Assembly (NCBI GenBank): GCA_026989275.1
Contig: JALSJQ010000034.1
Coordinates: forward strand, 62,001-126,000
From: Albidovulum sp.
GTDB taxonomy: Bacteria; Pseudomonadota; Alphaproteobacteria; Rhodobacterales; Rhodobacteraceae
Length of the DNA: 64,000 bases
Reading direction: 5' to 3'
In this document: positions 1-10,045 of the stretch, one piece after another
Position numbering within the stretch: position 1 is the stretch's first letter
How the letters are laid out: each line of letters opens with the position of its first letter
Notes under the pieces: generated by a model
What the model saw: the letters and a program-made list of their open reading frames with translations, nothing else
The model's database searches: none
Told to the model about the DNA's origin: nothing
Made by a program: the position numbers and the translations under genes

Positions 1-1203
<1,203 letters not shown>

Positions 1204-1240
1204 GCCTGCCCCTTCCTTGCGAAATGCATCCTTGCCCATG

Positions 1241-1271
1241 AGACCCGCCGGCCACGCGCCGGCGGGTCTTT
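1241..1271 (+). terminator. Rho-independent terminator after acsA
   Basis: An 11-bp perfect GC-rich stem (agacccgccgg at 1241-1251 with its complement at 1259-1269) encloses a 7-base loop and is followed by a short T run. It lies 38 bases after the acsA stop on the same strand. Confidence 0.75.
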
Positions 1272-1588
1272 CATGCCCCGACCTCTTCCTTCGACCGGCC
1301 AGTGGCGCCGCAGGTTTCCGACCCGGCGATGGGTCGGATTTTCGGCTTGTTCTCGCAAACGGCCCCAAAAGCGCCGTTTTTCCGGATAAACTTTCGTCAT
1401 AACGCGCTGCCAATGACGGCAAGTCCTATTGCCATCAGCGCAGAAGAGGTCCACCTCACGGTCGCAAGGCGCGGCCCCGTCCACCCTTCCGGAGCGTCGT
1501 CATTTCGAAGGGAACGAAGCCGTAGCCGCGAACAGAACGCAATCCGAACCGGAAAACCCGTTTCCGGAAAGAACCGAGGAGAGTTTCC
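1272..1588. other. Gene-free stretch upstream of the DUF2231 gene
   Basis: About 317 bases. A reading frame is open from an ATG at 1429 into the DUF2231 body, but its 50-60 extra residues are basic, low in hydrophobicity and match nothing I know. I therefore read the stretch as non-coding leader or promoter. It contains a purine-rich ribosome binding site (gaggag, 1576-1583) just before the ATG at 1589. I see no convincing sigma-70 promoter. Confidence 0.5.
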
Positions 1589-2055
1589 ATGCCCATCGAG
1601 CATCTGCATCCGTCGCGGTCCATTTCCCGATCGTTCTCGTCATCACCCTTTTCGTCGTCGATCTCGTCGCCGGTCTTCGGGGCGCCGAGATCACCGGCCG
1701 CAACGGCCCGGTGGCCACCGCCACCATGCTGATCGCCATCGCCGCCGGCGTCTTCGCCATCATCGCCGTCGCCCTCGGCGATCTCGCGGCCGAAATCGCC
1801 GTCGATCGTGGTCTTGCGCAAACGGTTGCGGACGCCATCGAAACCCATGAGGGCCTTGGCACCGTCACCGGCTGGCTGATCGCGCTCTGGGGCGCCGTGC
1901 GGCTCTTCCTGTGGTGGAAGGACAAGATCATCGGGGCCCGCTGGGCCGTCTGGCTGGTGGACCTCGTGCTCATCGGCCTGATCGTCGCCACCGCCTGGTT
2001 CGGCGGCAACCTCGTCTTCGAATACGGGGTCAACGTGACCGCTGCCATGCGGTGA
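1589..2055 (+). CDS. DUF2231 family membrane protein, apparent 1-base frameshift near its start
   Basis: This is a predicted inner-membrane protein with about four hydrophobic segments, of DUF2231 type; its function is unknown. The ATG at 1589 has a good ribosome binding site (gaggag) and encodes MPIEHLHP, which fits the family's N-terminus (a His-Pro followed by a VHFPI motif). That frame then runs into a stop after about 50 codons. The matching continuation VAVHFPIVLVI is in the frame one base away, entered near base 1613. Restoring one G there would give an intact protein of about 155 residues. Either the gene is broken or the sequence has a single-base error. A strong terminator follows. 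If the gene is intact as written, the only in-frame ATG is at 1429. Confidence 0.6.
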
Positions 2056-2074
2056 GACCGGCCGTTCCCGGCAA

Positions 2075-2101
2075 GGGGTCGCCCGCGGGCGGCCCCTTTT
2101 T
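2075..2101 (+). terminator. Rho-independent terminator after the DUF2231 gene
   Basis: A 9-bp GC-rich stem with one G-U pair (ggggtcgcc at 2075-2083 with ggcggcccc at 2088-2096) is followed directly by five T residues. It lies 20 bases after the stop codon. Confidence 0.85.
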
Positions 2102-2229
2102 CGTGCGCTCCCATTTTCTGGCCGGGTCGAAAGCCTCGATCCTCGAGCTGTTCCAATGTACCAGCACGCTGAAGATGCCGCGCCGCTGACACCCGAGTTC
2201 CACCCCCGGCCGCGTGCACGGATGCACCC

Positions 2230-2898
2230 TCAGATGAAGGTGCGGAATCCCATGCGCTCGGGCCGCTCGAGATGGGGCACGGCGTTGAACTGGAGAAGGG
2301 AGAGCCGCCCGTCACGCACGGCGATGCGGTGAAGCGAGGCGTTGAGCGTCATGTTGAGGATCTCGAACATGGCATGGGGACCGAGATCGAGAATCCGGCC
2401 GAGCGTCGCCGCGATCGGCCCCCCGGAGGTGACGACGAGCGTGCGCCGGCCGGGGGAGAGATGCTCGGCGAGCGCGGCATCGACCCGGGCCCGGAACCCA
2501 TCCCAGCTTTCCGGCATGTCCGCAAGCCGCCCTTCCGCCCAGGCCTCGAGCATCAGCGGGAAGGCGTCGCGAAACTCCCGGCCCGTCTTCGGCGGCGGAT
2601 TGCCGGTAAGGCGGCACCAGGCGGCTTCGATCGTGTCGTAATCCATCTCGTCGAGCCGCGGATCCTCGACGATCTCGGGCAGGCGTTCCCAGCCGCGAAC
2701 CATGCCGGCGACGGTTTCGCGATGGCGGCGCAGCCGGCCGCGGACGATGCGGCAGAACCCTTCGCCCTCGGCGGCGAAGGTGCCGGCGAGATAGTCGCCG
2801 AGCCAGGCCGCCTGCCGATGACCGAGCGGGCTCAGCCGGTCGTAATCGGCACTGCCGAAGGACGCCTGGGCATGACGCACGAGAAGAAGCTCACCCAT
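2230..2898 (-). CDS. Histidine phosphatase family protein
   Basis: A member of the histidine phosphatase (phosphoglycerate-mutase-like) superfamily. The catalytic phosphohistidine motif LLVRHAQ lies at residues 4-10, and a second histidine-containing motif (VVTSGGPIAATL) follows near residue 160, where the family has a conserved His or Gly turn. The ATG at 2898 is chosen because family members start a few residues before RHG/RHA. A GTG at 2913 is in frame and would add five residues. The gene starts just after the DUF2842 stop on the same strand, so it is probably the last gene of a purA-DUF2842-phosphatase unit. The substrate cannot be told from sequence; about 222 residues. Confidence 0.8.
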   Translation of the reverse strand: MGELLLVRHAQASFGSADYDRLSPLGHRQAAWLGDYLAGTFAAEGEGFCRIVRGRLRRHRETVAGMVRGWERLPEIVEDPRLDEMDYDTIEAAWCRLTGNPPPKTGREFRDAFPLMLEAWAEGRLADMPESWDGFRARVDAALAEHLSPGRRTLVVTSGGPIAATLGRILDLGPHAMFEILNMTLNASLHRIAVRDGRLSLLQFNAVPHLERPERMGFRTFI

Positions 2899-2914
2899 CG
2901 GCCGGATCCCCACC

Positions 2915-3169
2915 CTATCCCTCGTGCCCCTCTTCGCGCGTCTCCTCCGCTTCCCGCGGCGCCGGATCGGGCAGGCCGATACCGAGGAACAGCCGTTTGA
3001 GGGGCAGGATCCACAGAAGGCCGAGGCCGAGATAGATCGCGATCTCGAGGAGGAAGGGCGGACGCGAGAAGAGGTTGACCAGCGTCACCGCCGCGACGAT
3101 GTAGGCGGGCAGCGCCAGAAGCAGCACGATCACGGCAAGGCGCTTGCGGGTGCGGAAACTCAGCTCCAT
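2915..3169 (-). CDS. DUF2842 domain membrane protein
   Basis: A protein of 84 residues with two predicted membrane helices (roughly residues 9-30 and 38-56) separated by a short loop, and a charged acidic tail. This matches DUF2842, a small family found mainly in alphaproteobacteria and without known function. The start is the ATG at 3169, which has an upstream GGAG at about 6 bases spacing. The longer open frame reaching to 3379 is proline- and arginine-rich and looks non-coding. It sits between purA and the phosphatase gene, all on one strand, and may be co-transcribed with them. Confidence 0.8.
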   Translation of the reverse strand: MELSFRTRKRLAVIVLLLALPAYIVAAVTLVNLFSRPPFLLEIAIYLGLGLLWILPLKRLFLGIGLPDPAPREAEETREEGHEG

Positions 3170-3303
3170 CGGCTTCTCCGAAACGGTTTCACGAGGCAGG
3201 CGGCGGCGCGGTCGGCGAGCCGGGGCTTGGGAGCGGGGGAGCCGAGGGGCGGTCGGCATCGACGAGCACGCCGGGCAGCCCCGCCCCGCAGATCCCCGCA
3301 CCG

Positions 3304-4596
3304 TCAGTCGGCGAACGGGTCGGTGACAAGGATCGTGTCCTCGCGCTCGGGCGAGGTCGAGAGCAGCGCCACGGGGCACTCGATCAGCTCCTCGATCCGG
3401 CGGACATACTTGATTACCGCGGCCGGCAGGTCGGCCCAGCGACGCGCGCCGGCCGTGCTCTCCTGCCAGCCGGGCATGGTCTCGTAGATCGGGCGGATCC
3501 GCGCCTGCTGGTCGGTCGCGGCCGGCAGATGGTCGATCGGGGAGCCGTCGAGTTCGTAGCCGACGCAGATCTTCAGCTCCTCGAAACCGTCGAGCACGTC
3601 GAGCTTGGTCAGGGCGATCCCGTTGACCCCCGACTGGGCGCAGCTCTGGCGCACGAGCACCGCGTCGAACCAGCCGCAGCGGCGCTGCCGGCCCGTCACC
3701 GTGCCGAATTCATGGCCGCGTTCGCCGAGGCGGCGGCCGGTCTCGTCATGCAGTTCCGTCGGGAACGGACCTTCGCCGACACGGGTGGTATAGGCCTTGA
3801 CGATACCGAGCACGAAATCGATCGTCCCCGGCCCGGTGCCGGTGCCGGTCGCGGCCATGCCGGCCATGGTGTTCGACGAGGTGACGAAGGGATAGGTGCC
3901 GAAATCAATGTCGAGCAGCGCCCCCTGCGCTCCCTCGAACAGGATCCGCCGCCCGGCTCTGCGGGCCGTGCTCATGATCTGCCAGACCGGGGCGGCATGG
4001 GGCAGCACCTTCGGGGCGATCTCCTCGAGCGCCGCCATGAGCGCCGCACGATCGACCGGCTCGAGCCCGAGACCGCGGCGCAGGGCATCGTGATGCACGA
4101 GGAGGCGGGAGATGCGCGCTTCGAGCGTCGCCCGGTCCCCCAGATCCGCAAGCCGGATCGCCCGACGGCCGACCTTGTCCTCGTAGGCCGGGCCGATGCC
4201 GCGGCCGGTCGTGCCGATCTTCGCCACGCTCGTCTGCGCCTCGCGGGCGCGGTCGAGCTCACCGTGCACCGGCAGAATCAACGGTGCGTTCTCGGCGATC
4301 TTCAGATTGTCGGGGGTGATCTCGACCCCCTGCTCCCGCAACCGCCCGATTTCCTCGACGAGTGCCCAGGGGTCGAGCACGACGCCGTTGCCGATGATCG
4401 AGAGCTTGCCCTTGCGGACGATTCCCGAAGGCAGGAGCGAGAGCTTGTAAACGGTGCCGTCGATCACCAGCGTATGGCCGGCATTGTGCCCGCCCTGGAA
4501 GCGGGCGATGACATCGGCGCGCTCGCTCAGCCAATCGACGATCTTGCCCTTGCCCTCGTCACCCCACTGGGCGCCGACCACGACCACATTCGCCAT
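3304..4596 (-). CDS. purA: Adenylosuccinate synthetase
   Basis: A cytosolic enzyme that joins IMP and aspartate with GTP hydrolysis to form adenylosuccinate, the first committed step to AMP. The 430-residue length is typical of the family. The N-terminal P-loop-like [12 protein letters not shown] and the following GGHNAGHT are both intact, as is the C-terminal TSPERED region. The start at 4596 has a strong ribosome binding site (gaggagaagg). A longer open frame to 4734 is non-conserved and rejected. DUF2842 and a phosphatase gene follow downstream. purF and gpt elsewhere in the window serve the same purine pathway. Confidence 0.97.
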   Translation of the reverse strand: MANVVVVGAQWGDEGKGKIVDWLSERADVIARFQGGHNAGHTLVIDGTVYKLSLLPSGIVRKGKLSIIGNGVVLDPWALVEEIGRLREQGVEITPDNLKIAENAPLILPVHGELDRAREAQTSVAKIGTTGRGIGPAYEDKVGRRAIRLADLGDRATLEARISRLLVHHDALRRGLGLEPVDRAALMAALEEIAPKVLPHAAPVWQIMSTARRAGRRILFEGAQGALLDIDFGTYPFVTSSNTMAGMAATGTGTGPGTIDFVLGIVKAYTTRVGEGPFPTELHDETGRRLGERGHEFGTVTGRQRRCGWFDAVLVRQSCAQSGVNGIALTKLDVLDGFEELKICVGYELDGSPIDHLPAATDQQARIRPIYETMPGWQESTAGARRWADLPAAVIKYVRRIEELIECPVALLSTSPEREDTILVTDPFAD

Positions 4597-4840
4597 GTCC
4601 TTCTCCTCTTCCTGCCGACCGCCTTCCCCGCCCTCCGGCGCCGCGCGGCCCGGCCGGACCGCCCCGGGCGGCGGCCATTCTATAGACTGCCCGCAGCGGC
4701 ACCGGAAGGCGCAAAGAACACGAAGCGGAAGCACGGACCACGAAAGCCCCCTTTCCGCCGACGCCCTTCCCCCTGCGGCGCCATTCCTCTAACACAGGGA
4801 AAGACGCGCCCGTTCGAGCGACCCTTCACGGAGGTTCCGG

Positions 4841-5239
4841 ATGCTGCAGTTCCTTGCCCGCTGGATCGTCGCCTTCCTCATCCTCAGCGCCACCTGGAAC
4901 CCGAGCGGCTGGGACTACATCGACTGGAGCCGGACCGCCTGGGGGCAGCGCACTTCGCTCGTGGTGTTCCTCGGTCTGGTGCTGCTCGTCGGCTACATCG
5001 TCTATCTGCGGGCCACGTTGCGTTCGATCGGCATGTTCGGCATGGGGCTGGTGGCGGCGATCGTCGCAGCGCTGATCTGGGTCCTGTCCGATTTCGGCTG
5101 GCTCTCGCTCGAAGATCCCGACCTGCAGGCCTGGGTGACACTCGGCGGCACGTCCTTCGTTCTGGGAATCGGCATCAGCTGGTCGCGGGTGCGCCGCTGG
5201 CTGACCGGGCAGATCGATGTCGATGATGTCGATGAATGA
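4841..5239 (+). CDS. Small four-helix membrane protein, DUF6524-like
   Basis: A 132-residue protein with four predicted membrane helices (about residues 4-18, 36-58, 64-84 and 97-114) and an acidic C-terminus ending DVDDVDE. Its N-terminal pattern (short helix, then WNPSGWDYIDW) resembles the DUF6524 family of alphaproteobacteria, whose function is unknown. It is divergent from purA and 123 bases upstream of secG on the same strand. The ATG at 4841 is preceded by a weak purine stretch (cacggagg). The family name is a recollection from sequence pattern, not a search result. Confidence 0.65.
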   Translation: MLQFLARWIVAFLILSATWNPSGWDYIDWSRTAWGQRTSLVVFLGLVLLVGYIVYLRATLRSIGMFGMGLVAAIVAALIWVLSDFGWLSLEDPDLQAWVTLGGTSFVLGIGISWSRVRRWLTGQIDVDDVDE

Positions 5240-5362
5240 GCGCCGAAGGACCGGTTCGCTTCGTGACGGCACGTCTCGACATTGCCCCTTCCCTTCGCTA
5301 GAGACGGGCCCAGAGCGGCGCCGGCACGGGCGTCGGCCCTCTTGCGGGAGAAAGGCGCAGAC

Positions 5363-5725
5363 ATGGAAACAGTCATCCTCGTCATCCATCTGATCCTGGC
5401 TGCGGGCCTCGTCGGCATCGTGTTGCTGCAACGTTCCGAAGGCGGCGGGCTGGCGATGAGCGCCGGCGGCTCCATGGCCGGTCGTCCGCCGACCACGCCG
5501 CTGCAGAAGGTGACCTGGGCCTTCGCCATCGCCTTCTTCGCCACATCGATCACGCTGACGGTCATCGCCGCGCGCAAGGCCGCCGAGGAATCGGTGCTCG
5601 AACGCGTCGGCACCAATCCCCCGGCCGGAACCCCGGCCCCGCAACCGGCACCGGCGCTGCCGAAGGATGTGGTGCTCCCGCCCGCCGCCACCGACAAGCC
5701 GGCGCTGCCGCCCAAGGCCGACTGA
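5363..5725 (+). CDS. secG: Preprotein translocase subunit SecG
   Basis: The small inner-membrane subunit of the SecYEG protein-export channel. Two membrane helices (about residues 2-22 and 53-73) flank the family signature VLLQRSEGGGL and a glycine-rich cytoplasmic loop. The proline/alanine-rich C-terminal tail is common in alphaproteobacterial SecG. The start is the ATG at 5363, after gcgggagaaagg; the longer open frame from 5282 lacks conservation. At 120 residues the length is normal. A terminator was not found right after it. Confidence 0.9.
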   Translation: METVILVIHLILAAGLVGIVLLQRSEGGGLAMSAGGSMAGRPPTTPLQKVTWAFAIAFFATSITLTVIAARKAAEESVLERVGTNPPAGTPAPQPAPALPKDVVLPPAATDKPALPPKAD

Positions 5726-6145
5726 AGGGTCTTTCGGCGACGCGCCGGCAGGAGAGCCCCGCGCGAGGCAGCCGCCGGGAAGCCCCGCAGTGCACACGCC
5801 GTCACGCAGGGCCGCCCCGAAACGCCGTGCCCCGTCGCACCCCGGCACAACCGCTTCCATCGCGCCGAACTGCCGGCTGCGGGCGGCGCAGGGAGAAGCC
5901 GTTTTCCGAAGCGCGCCGTCCCATGCGGCCGGAAGACGATACCCCCTCAGGCATCAACGCATCATGCAACGGTCGGAGCCATTTTCCGCGCGTTGCCGCG
6001 TGATCGGCGCACCAGAACGGCGACGCGCCCCCAGCCCGCGTCGGACGCCCCTTTCACGCACAACCACCCGTCGCCCCTTCCCGCTCCCTCCGCCGCTTCC
6101 TCGCACCCGCGCTCGGAAAGCCCGAACGCGCCCCTCGGGGCTGGC
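5726..6145. other. Gene-free stretch between secG and the convergent HAD gene
   Basis: About 420 bases between two convergent genes. Open frames here are arginine/proline-rich readings of GC-rich DNA with no recognisable protein. I see no tRNA, no clear T-tailed hairpin and no repeat. Confidence 0.5.
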
Positions 6146-6919
6146 TCATGAGGCGTCCAGCGCCGTCTCCACCGCGTCGGCGAAGGCGGCAAGGTTCTCG
6201 AAGCGGGCAAGACGGGGCGCGAGACGCGGCGGCGTGCGGGTTGCGCCGAAACCCTCCCGACCGGCGCGCCGATGGATCCAGACCGCCGGCAGGCCGAGCT
6301 TCGCCGCCGGAGCCAGATCGTGAAAATGGCTCTCGGCCACATGCAGGATCTCGCCACGGGCGATCCCCGCAGCCGCCAGCCCGGTGAACATGGCGCGGAA
6401 GCCGCGCGGATCGGGCTTGTAGCAGCCGTTGTCCTCGGCGGTGAAGACATGGGTGAAGGGGCGGCCGAGCTTCCTGTTCGAGGCGGCGAAATTGACGTTG
6501 TCCACATTGGTCAGCGCCACGAGGGCGAAATGCCGGCCGAGCCGGGCGAGCGCCGCGGCGCTGTCGGGGAAGGCCGGCCACTCGGCGACCGAAAGCCCGT
6601 AGGCCAGGCTTTCCTCCCACGGCACATCGAGGCCGTAACGGGCGGCGATGCGGCGGTGGACGGTGGCGAGAATGTCGCGATAGGGCCGATGGGGCGCCTG
6701 ACGCTGAGCCAGCGCTTCCTCGCGGGCATGCAGCGCCAGAACGGCCTCGCGATCTACCGGCCCTTCCAGCCGTGCAAGCAGCGGTGCCAGCGCCGAGAGA
6801 ATGCCGCTTTCCCAGTCGATCAGCGTGCCATAGACATCGAAGGAAAGAGCCTTCGCCCCGCGAAGCACCGCCCCGAGCCGCGCCGGCTCCCCTGCCTGTC
6901 TTCGCATCCGCATCTCCAT
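6146..6919 (-). CDS. Haloacid dehalogenase type II family hydrolase
   Basis: A HAD-superfamily hydrolase of the (S)-2-haloacid dehalogenase type. Motif I is FDVYGTLIDW with the nucleophilic aspartate near residue 28, motif II is LTNVDN, and motif III is the CYKPDP loop carrying the catalytic lysine. The C-terminal WIHRRAGREGFGA matches the family's usual ending. At 257 residues it is slightly longer than usual because of a basic N-terminal extension. The ATG at 6919 follows gggggaaaag, a usable ribosome binding site. It is divergent from tdk with only 56 bases between the starts. The natural substrate may be a phosphate ester or a haloacid; sequence does not decide. Confidence 0.85.
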   Translation of the reverse strand: MEMRMRRQAGEPARLGAVLRGAKALSFDVYGTLIDWESGILSALAPLLARLEGPVDREAVLALHAREEALAQRQAPHRPYRDILATVHRRIAARYGLDVPWEESLAYGLSVAEWPAFPDSAAALARLGRHFALVALTNVDNVNFAASNRKLGRPFTHVFTAEDNGCYKPDPRGFRAMFTGLAAAGIARGEILHVAESHFHDLAPAAKLGLPAVWIHRRAGREGFGATRTPPRLAPRLARFENLAAFADAVETALDAS

Positions 6920-6975
6920 CTTTTCCCCCGCCCGCGGCAGTGCTAACCGGAGCCGATCCTGCCAGGGAGAGGGGC

Positions 6976-7596
6976 ATGGCCAAGCTCTATTTCCACTACT
7001 CGACCATGAATGCCGGCAAGTCCACCCTGCTGTTGCAGGCGGCGCACAACTACCGCGAACGGGGCATGGAAACCTTCCTGCTGACGGCGGCGCTCGACAC
7101 CCGCGCCGGCCCCGGCACCATCGGCTCGCGCATCGGCATCTCGGCGCCGGCCACGACCTTCCGCCCCGATGACGACCTGTTCGCCGTCATTGCCGCGCGG
7201 CTCGAGGCCGGCCCCTGCGCCTGCGTCTTCATCGACGAGGCCCAGTTTCTCACGCGCGATCAGGTGTGGCAGCTGGCGCGTGCGGTGGACGATCTGGCCG
7301 TGCCGGTGATGTGCTACGGGCTCAGGGTCGATTTCAGGGGCGAGCTCTTTCCGGGCTCGGCCGCTCTCCTGGCCCTGGCCGACGAAATGCGCGAGGTGCG
7401 GACCATCTGCCATTGCGGCAAGAAGGCCACGATGGTCGTGCGGATCGACGCGAGCGGCCGGGTGCTGACCGACGGCGCCCAGATCGAGATCGGCGGCAAC
7501 GAACGCTATGTCTCCCTCTGCCGGCGGCATTGGCGGGAGGCGATCGGCGACAGGCCGGCCGCGCCACGGAGCGACCCGGTCTTCGGCAGGGGGTGA
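6976..7596 (+). CDS. tdk: Thymidine kinase
   Basis: A type II thymidine kinase that salvages thymidine by ATP-dependent phosphorylation to dTMP in the cytosol. The Walker A motif STMNAGKST is at residues 9-17 and the Walker B-like FIDEAQF near residue 86. A zinc ribbon is formed by CHCGKKA and the late CRRH. It has 206 residues, normal for the bacterial enzyme. The start ATG at 6976 follows gggagagggg, a strong ribosome binding site. It shares a short divergent promoter region with the HAD gene. With nrdJ it supports dNTP supply. Confidence 0.95.
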   Translation: MAKLYFHYSTMNAGKSTLLLQAAHNYRERGMETFLLTAALDTRAGPGTIGSRIGISAPATTFRPDDDLFAVIAARLEAGPCACVFIDEAQFLTRDQVWQLARAVDDLAVPVMCYGLRVDFRGELFPGSAALLALADEMREVRTICHCGKKATMVVRIDASGRVLTDGAQIEIGGNERYVSLCRRHWREAIGDRPAAPRSDPVFGRG

Positions 7597-7620
7597 GGAC
7601 GGCCCGCAACCCTCGCCCCC
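7589..7620. terminator. Hairpin between convergent tdk and dehydrogenase genes
   Basis: A 10-bp stem with one G-U pair (gggggtgagg at 7589-7598, cctcgccccc at 7611-7620) encloses a 12-base loop. The left arm overlaps the tdk stop codon. No T run follows on either strand, so termination here is inferred only from position. Confidence 0.4.
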
Positions 7621-7636
7621 GGTCCCGCCCGGAAGA

Positions 7637-8614
7637 TCAGCCCTGCATTTCCGGCACCGGGTTGGGCACCGGCCGGCCGGCGAAGAAGGCTTCGAGATTG
7701 TCGAGCGCCATCATCCCCATCGCCTCGCGCACCTCCTCCGTCGCCGTGCCGAGATGGGGCAGGAGCACCACGTTCTCGAGCCGTCTCAGCCGCAAGGGCA
7801 CGTCGGGTTCGTGCTCATAGACATCGAGTCCGGCCGCGAAGATCCGCCGCCTCTCGAGCGCCTCGATCAGCGCCGCCTCGTCGATCACCTCGCCGCGGGA
7901 GATGTTGACGAGAACGCCGGTCGTTTTCATGCGGGCGATCTCGTCCGCGCCGACGAGATGGCGGTTGGCCCGTCCCCCCGTGACCGCGACCACGACGAAA
8001 TCGGCCGTCTCCATCACCGCGCCGATGCTCTCGAGCTGCCGCGCGCCGGGAATGCCGCTGTCGGCGACCATGGAGCGGTTGAAGAACACCACATCCATGC
8101 CGAAGCCGAAATGCCCCCGCCGGGCAACGGCCCGGCCGATCCGCCCCATGCCGATGATCCCGAGGGTCTTGCCCGTCACATGCTGACCGAGAAGCTGGAC
8201 CGGGTGCCACCCTTCCCAGGCTCCCGAACGCACCAGCCGTTCGCCTTCCCCGGCCCGCCGCGCCGCCATGAGGAGCAGCGTCATGGCGATGTCGGCCGTG
8301 GCATCGGTGACCGCGCCCGGCGTGTTGGTGACAACGACGCCGGCCCGCCGAGCCGCTTCGGCGTCGATATGGTCATAGCCGACACCGAAATTGGCGAGTA
8401 TCCGCGCGGTGACGGGCGAGGCGCGAATGAAGGTCTCGGCATCGAAGGGATCGCCGAGAGTCGGCAGGATCGCGTCATGCTCCCGCAGCGCCGCCACCGC
8501 CTCCTCGCGTGAGAGCGGACGGGTCGATTCGCGGACGACGGGGGCAAAGCCCCGCTCCGCCCGGTCAAGGACCTTCTCCGGAAGTTTTCGTGTTATCAGC
8601 AGCTTCGGCTTCAT
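7637..8614 (-). CDS. D-2-hydroxyacid dehydrogenase (glyoxylate/hydroxypyruvate reductase type)
   Basis: An NAD(P)-dependent D-isomer-specific 2-hydroxyacid dehydrogenase of 325 residues. The Rossmann fingerprint is GMGRIG near residue 155. The catalytic triad is visible as the arginine in NISRGEVID, the glutamate in YEHEP and the histidine in LPHLGTAT. GVGYDHID is the usual substrate-side motif. The segment VVVAVTGGRANRHLV replaces the commoner LHxPLTxxTRHL, so the exact substrate is uncertain. It lies downstream of csaA on the same strand with a 108-base gap. It is probably a glyoxylate or hydroxypyruvate reductase. Confidence 0.88.
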   Translation of the reverse strand: MKPKLLITRKLPEKVLDRAERGFAPVVRESTRPLSREEAVAALREHDAILPTLGDPFDAETFIRASPVTARILANFGVGYDHIDAEAARRAGVVVTNTPGAVTDATADIAMTLLLMAARRAGEGERLVRSGAWEGWHPVQLLGQHVTGKTLGIIGMGRIGRAVARRGHFGFGMDVVFFNRSMVADSGIPGARQLESIGAVMETADFVVVAVTGGRANRHLVGADEIARMKTTGVLVNISRGEVIDEAALIEALERRRIFAAGLDVYEHEPDVPLRLRRLENVVLLPHLGTATEEVREAMGMMALDNLEAFFAGRPVPNPVPEMQG

Positions 8615-8659
8615 TCCTCATCCATGGCATGAACATCGCGCGACAAGGGCGGATCGCAG

Positions 8660-8683
8660 GTTGCGCAGGACGTTGCGCAGGAC
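8660..8683. repeat. Perfect 12-bp tandem repeat
   Basis: The 12-mer gttgcgcaggac occurs twice head to tail (8660-8671 and 8672-8683) in the gap between csaA and the hydroxyacid dehydrogenase gene. Function unknown. Confidence 0.6.
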
Positions 8684-8722
8684 ATGAAATTTCTTCCCGT
8701 ATTCCATTGATTCACCTCGCCG

Positions 8723-9082
8723 TCAGAACAGGCGGCCGCCGAGGGGCACGTTCCTGTCCGGCGCGACGAGCACCACCTCGCCCTCCTCGTCGGGCACGCC
8801 CAGCACCAGCACTTCCGACATGAAGGGCCCGATCTGCCGCGGCGGAAAGTTGACCACGGCCAGCACCTGCCGCCCCGGCAGATCCTCGGGGCGATACCAG
8901 CGGGTGATCTGGGCCGAGCTCTTCTTCACGCCGATCCCGGGTCCGAAATCGATCCAGAGCCGGATGGCGGGCTTGCGCGCCTCGGGGAAGGGCTCGGCCC
9001 GCACCACCTCCCCGACGCGGATATCGACCTTGAGGAAATCCTCGAAGCGGATTTCGCCAGACGGCGTTCCGGCATCGCTCAT
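8723..9082 (-). CDS. csaA: CsaA family tRNA-binding/export chaperone-like protein
   Basis: A 119-residue single-domain protein with the EMAP-II/OB tRNA-binding fold. The family signature FLKVDIRVGEVV is near the N-terminus and VNFPPRQIGPFMSEVLVLG is in the middle, as in CsaA of Bacillus, a secretion chaperone-like dimer that binds tRNA. The start overlaps the proC stop by four bases (ATGA), so the two are translationally coupled. Length is normal for the family. Its cellular role in alphaproteobacteria is not established. Confidence 0.9.
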   Translation of the reverse strand: MSDAGTPSGEIRFEDFLKVDIRVGEVVRAEPFPEARKPAIRLWIDFGPGIGVKKSSAQITRWYRPEDLPGRQVLAVVNFPPRQIGPFMSEVLVLGVPDEEGEVVLVAPDRNVPLGGRLF

Positions 9083-9984
9083 CGCTTCCCTTCCCTTTCT
9101 TCCGTCTGCGCCGCTTCGCCCCCTCGCACCGCCCCCGCCAGCTCCCGCCCGCGGGCGGCGGCCCGGGCGACGGCCGCTTCCATCAACGGTCCGAAACCGC
9201 GTTCGGGATCCATCAGCACCTCGAGCGCGGCGGCGGTGGTGCCGCCCGGCGAAGTCACGTTCTGCCTGAGGATCGCCGGATCCTCGCCCGATCTGCGGGC
9301 AAGCTCCCCCGCACCGGCCACCGTCTCCCGCGCGAGCACGAGCGCCAGATCGGCCGGCAGCCCCGCCCTCTCGCCGGCCGCGGCCAGCGTCTCGATCAGC
9401 AGGAAGACATAGGCCGGTCCAGAGCCCGAAACCGCCGTCACCGCATCCATCAGCCCCTCGTCGGCAAGGCGCACCACCTGGCCGACCGCCGCGAGAAGCC
9501 GCTCGGCCAGGGTGAGGTCGCCCTCGCTCGCCCGGTCATTGCCGACGATGGCGCTGATCCCGCGGCCGATCGCCGCCGGCGTGTTGGGCATGGCGCGGAT
9601 GATGCGGCTGTTCGCACCGAGAATCGCCTCGAGCCCGGCAAGGGTGGTGCCGGCCGCGATCGAGAGAAAGGTGGTATCGCCGTCGCCGAAACGGGCCCAG
9701 GGAGCGAGGGCTTCCTGCATCATCTGCGGCTTGACGGCGATGACGAAGGCGCTCGGGGGCACCTCGGGCGTCTCGTTCAGCCGCACGCCGGCCGTCACCT
9801 GCGCCGCGAGCCAGTCGGAAGGGTGCGGGTCGATCACCGTCACCGCCTCGGGCGCCAGCCCGGCCTCGAGCCAGCCCGCGAGCATCGCCTGCCCCATCCT
9901 GCCGCAACCGAGAAGCAGAAGCCCCTGCGGCAGCAATGCGTTCAACGCCGCTCCTTCGCTCCCGCCCGCATACCCTTCCGTCAT
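9079..9984 (-). CDS. proC: Pyrroline-5-carboxylate reductase
   Basis: A cytosolic enzyme for the last step of proline synthesis, NADPH-dependent reduction of pyrroline-5-carboxylate. The Rossmann motif is LLGCGRMGQAML near residue 22. The family signature region SGSGPAYVFLLIE and the C-terminal QNVTSPGGTTAAALE are intact. The start is the ATG at 9984; the longer frame to 10098 reads into the gap after the ybjN gene. It lies 61 bases after the YbjN-domain gene and overlaps csaA by four bases, so ybjN-proC-csaA is a probable operon. About 301 residues. Confidence 0.95.
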   Translation of the reverse strand: MTEGYAGGSEGAALNALLPQGLLLLGCGRMGQAMLAGWLEAGLAPEAVTVIDPHPSDWLAAQVTAGVRLNETPEVPPSAFVIAVKPQMMQEALAPWARFGDGDTTFLSIAAGTTLAGLEAILGANSRIIRAMPNTPAAIGRGISAIVGNDRASEGDLTLAERLLAAVGQVVRLADEGLMDAVTAVSGSGPAYVFLLIETLAAAGERAGLPADLALVLARETVAGAGELARRSGEDPAILRQNVTSPGGTTAAALEVLMDPERGFGPLMEAAVARAAARGRELAGAVRGGEAAQTEEREGKR

Positions 9985-10045
9985 GACGGCCTCCCTCGTC
10001 GCATCGCGGGGAGTTTGCCCGCTTCGCCGGAAATGGCAAGGGCGA

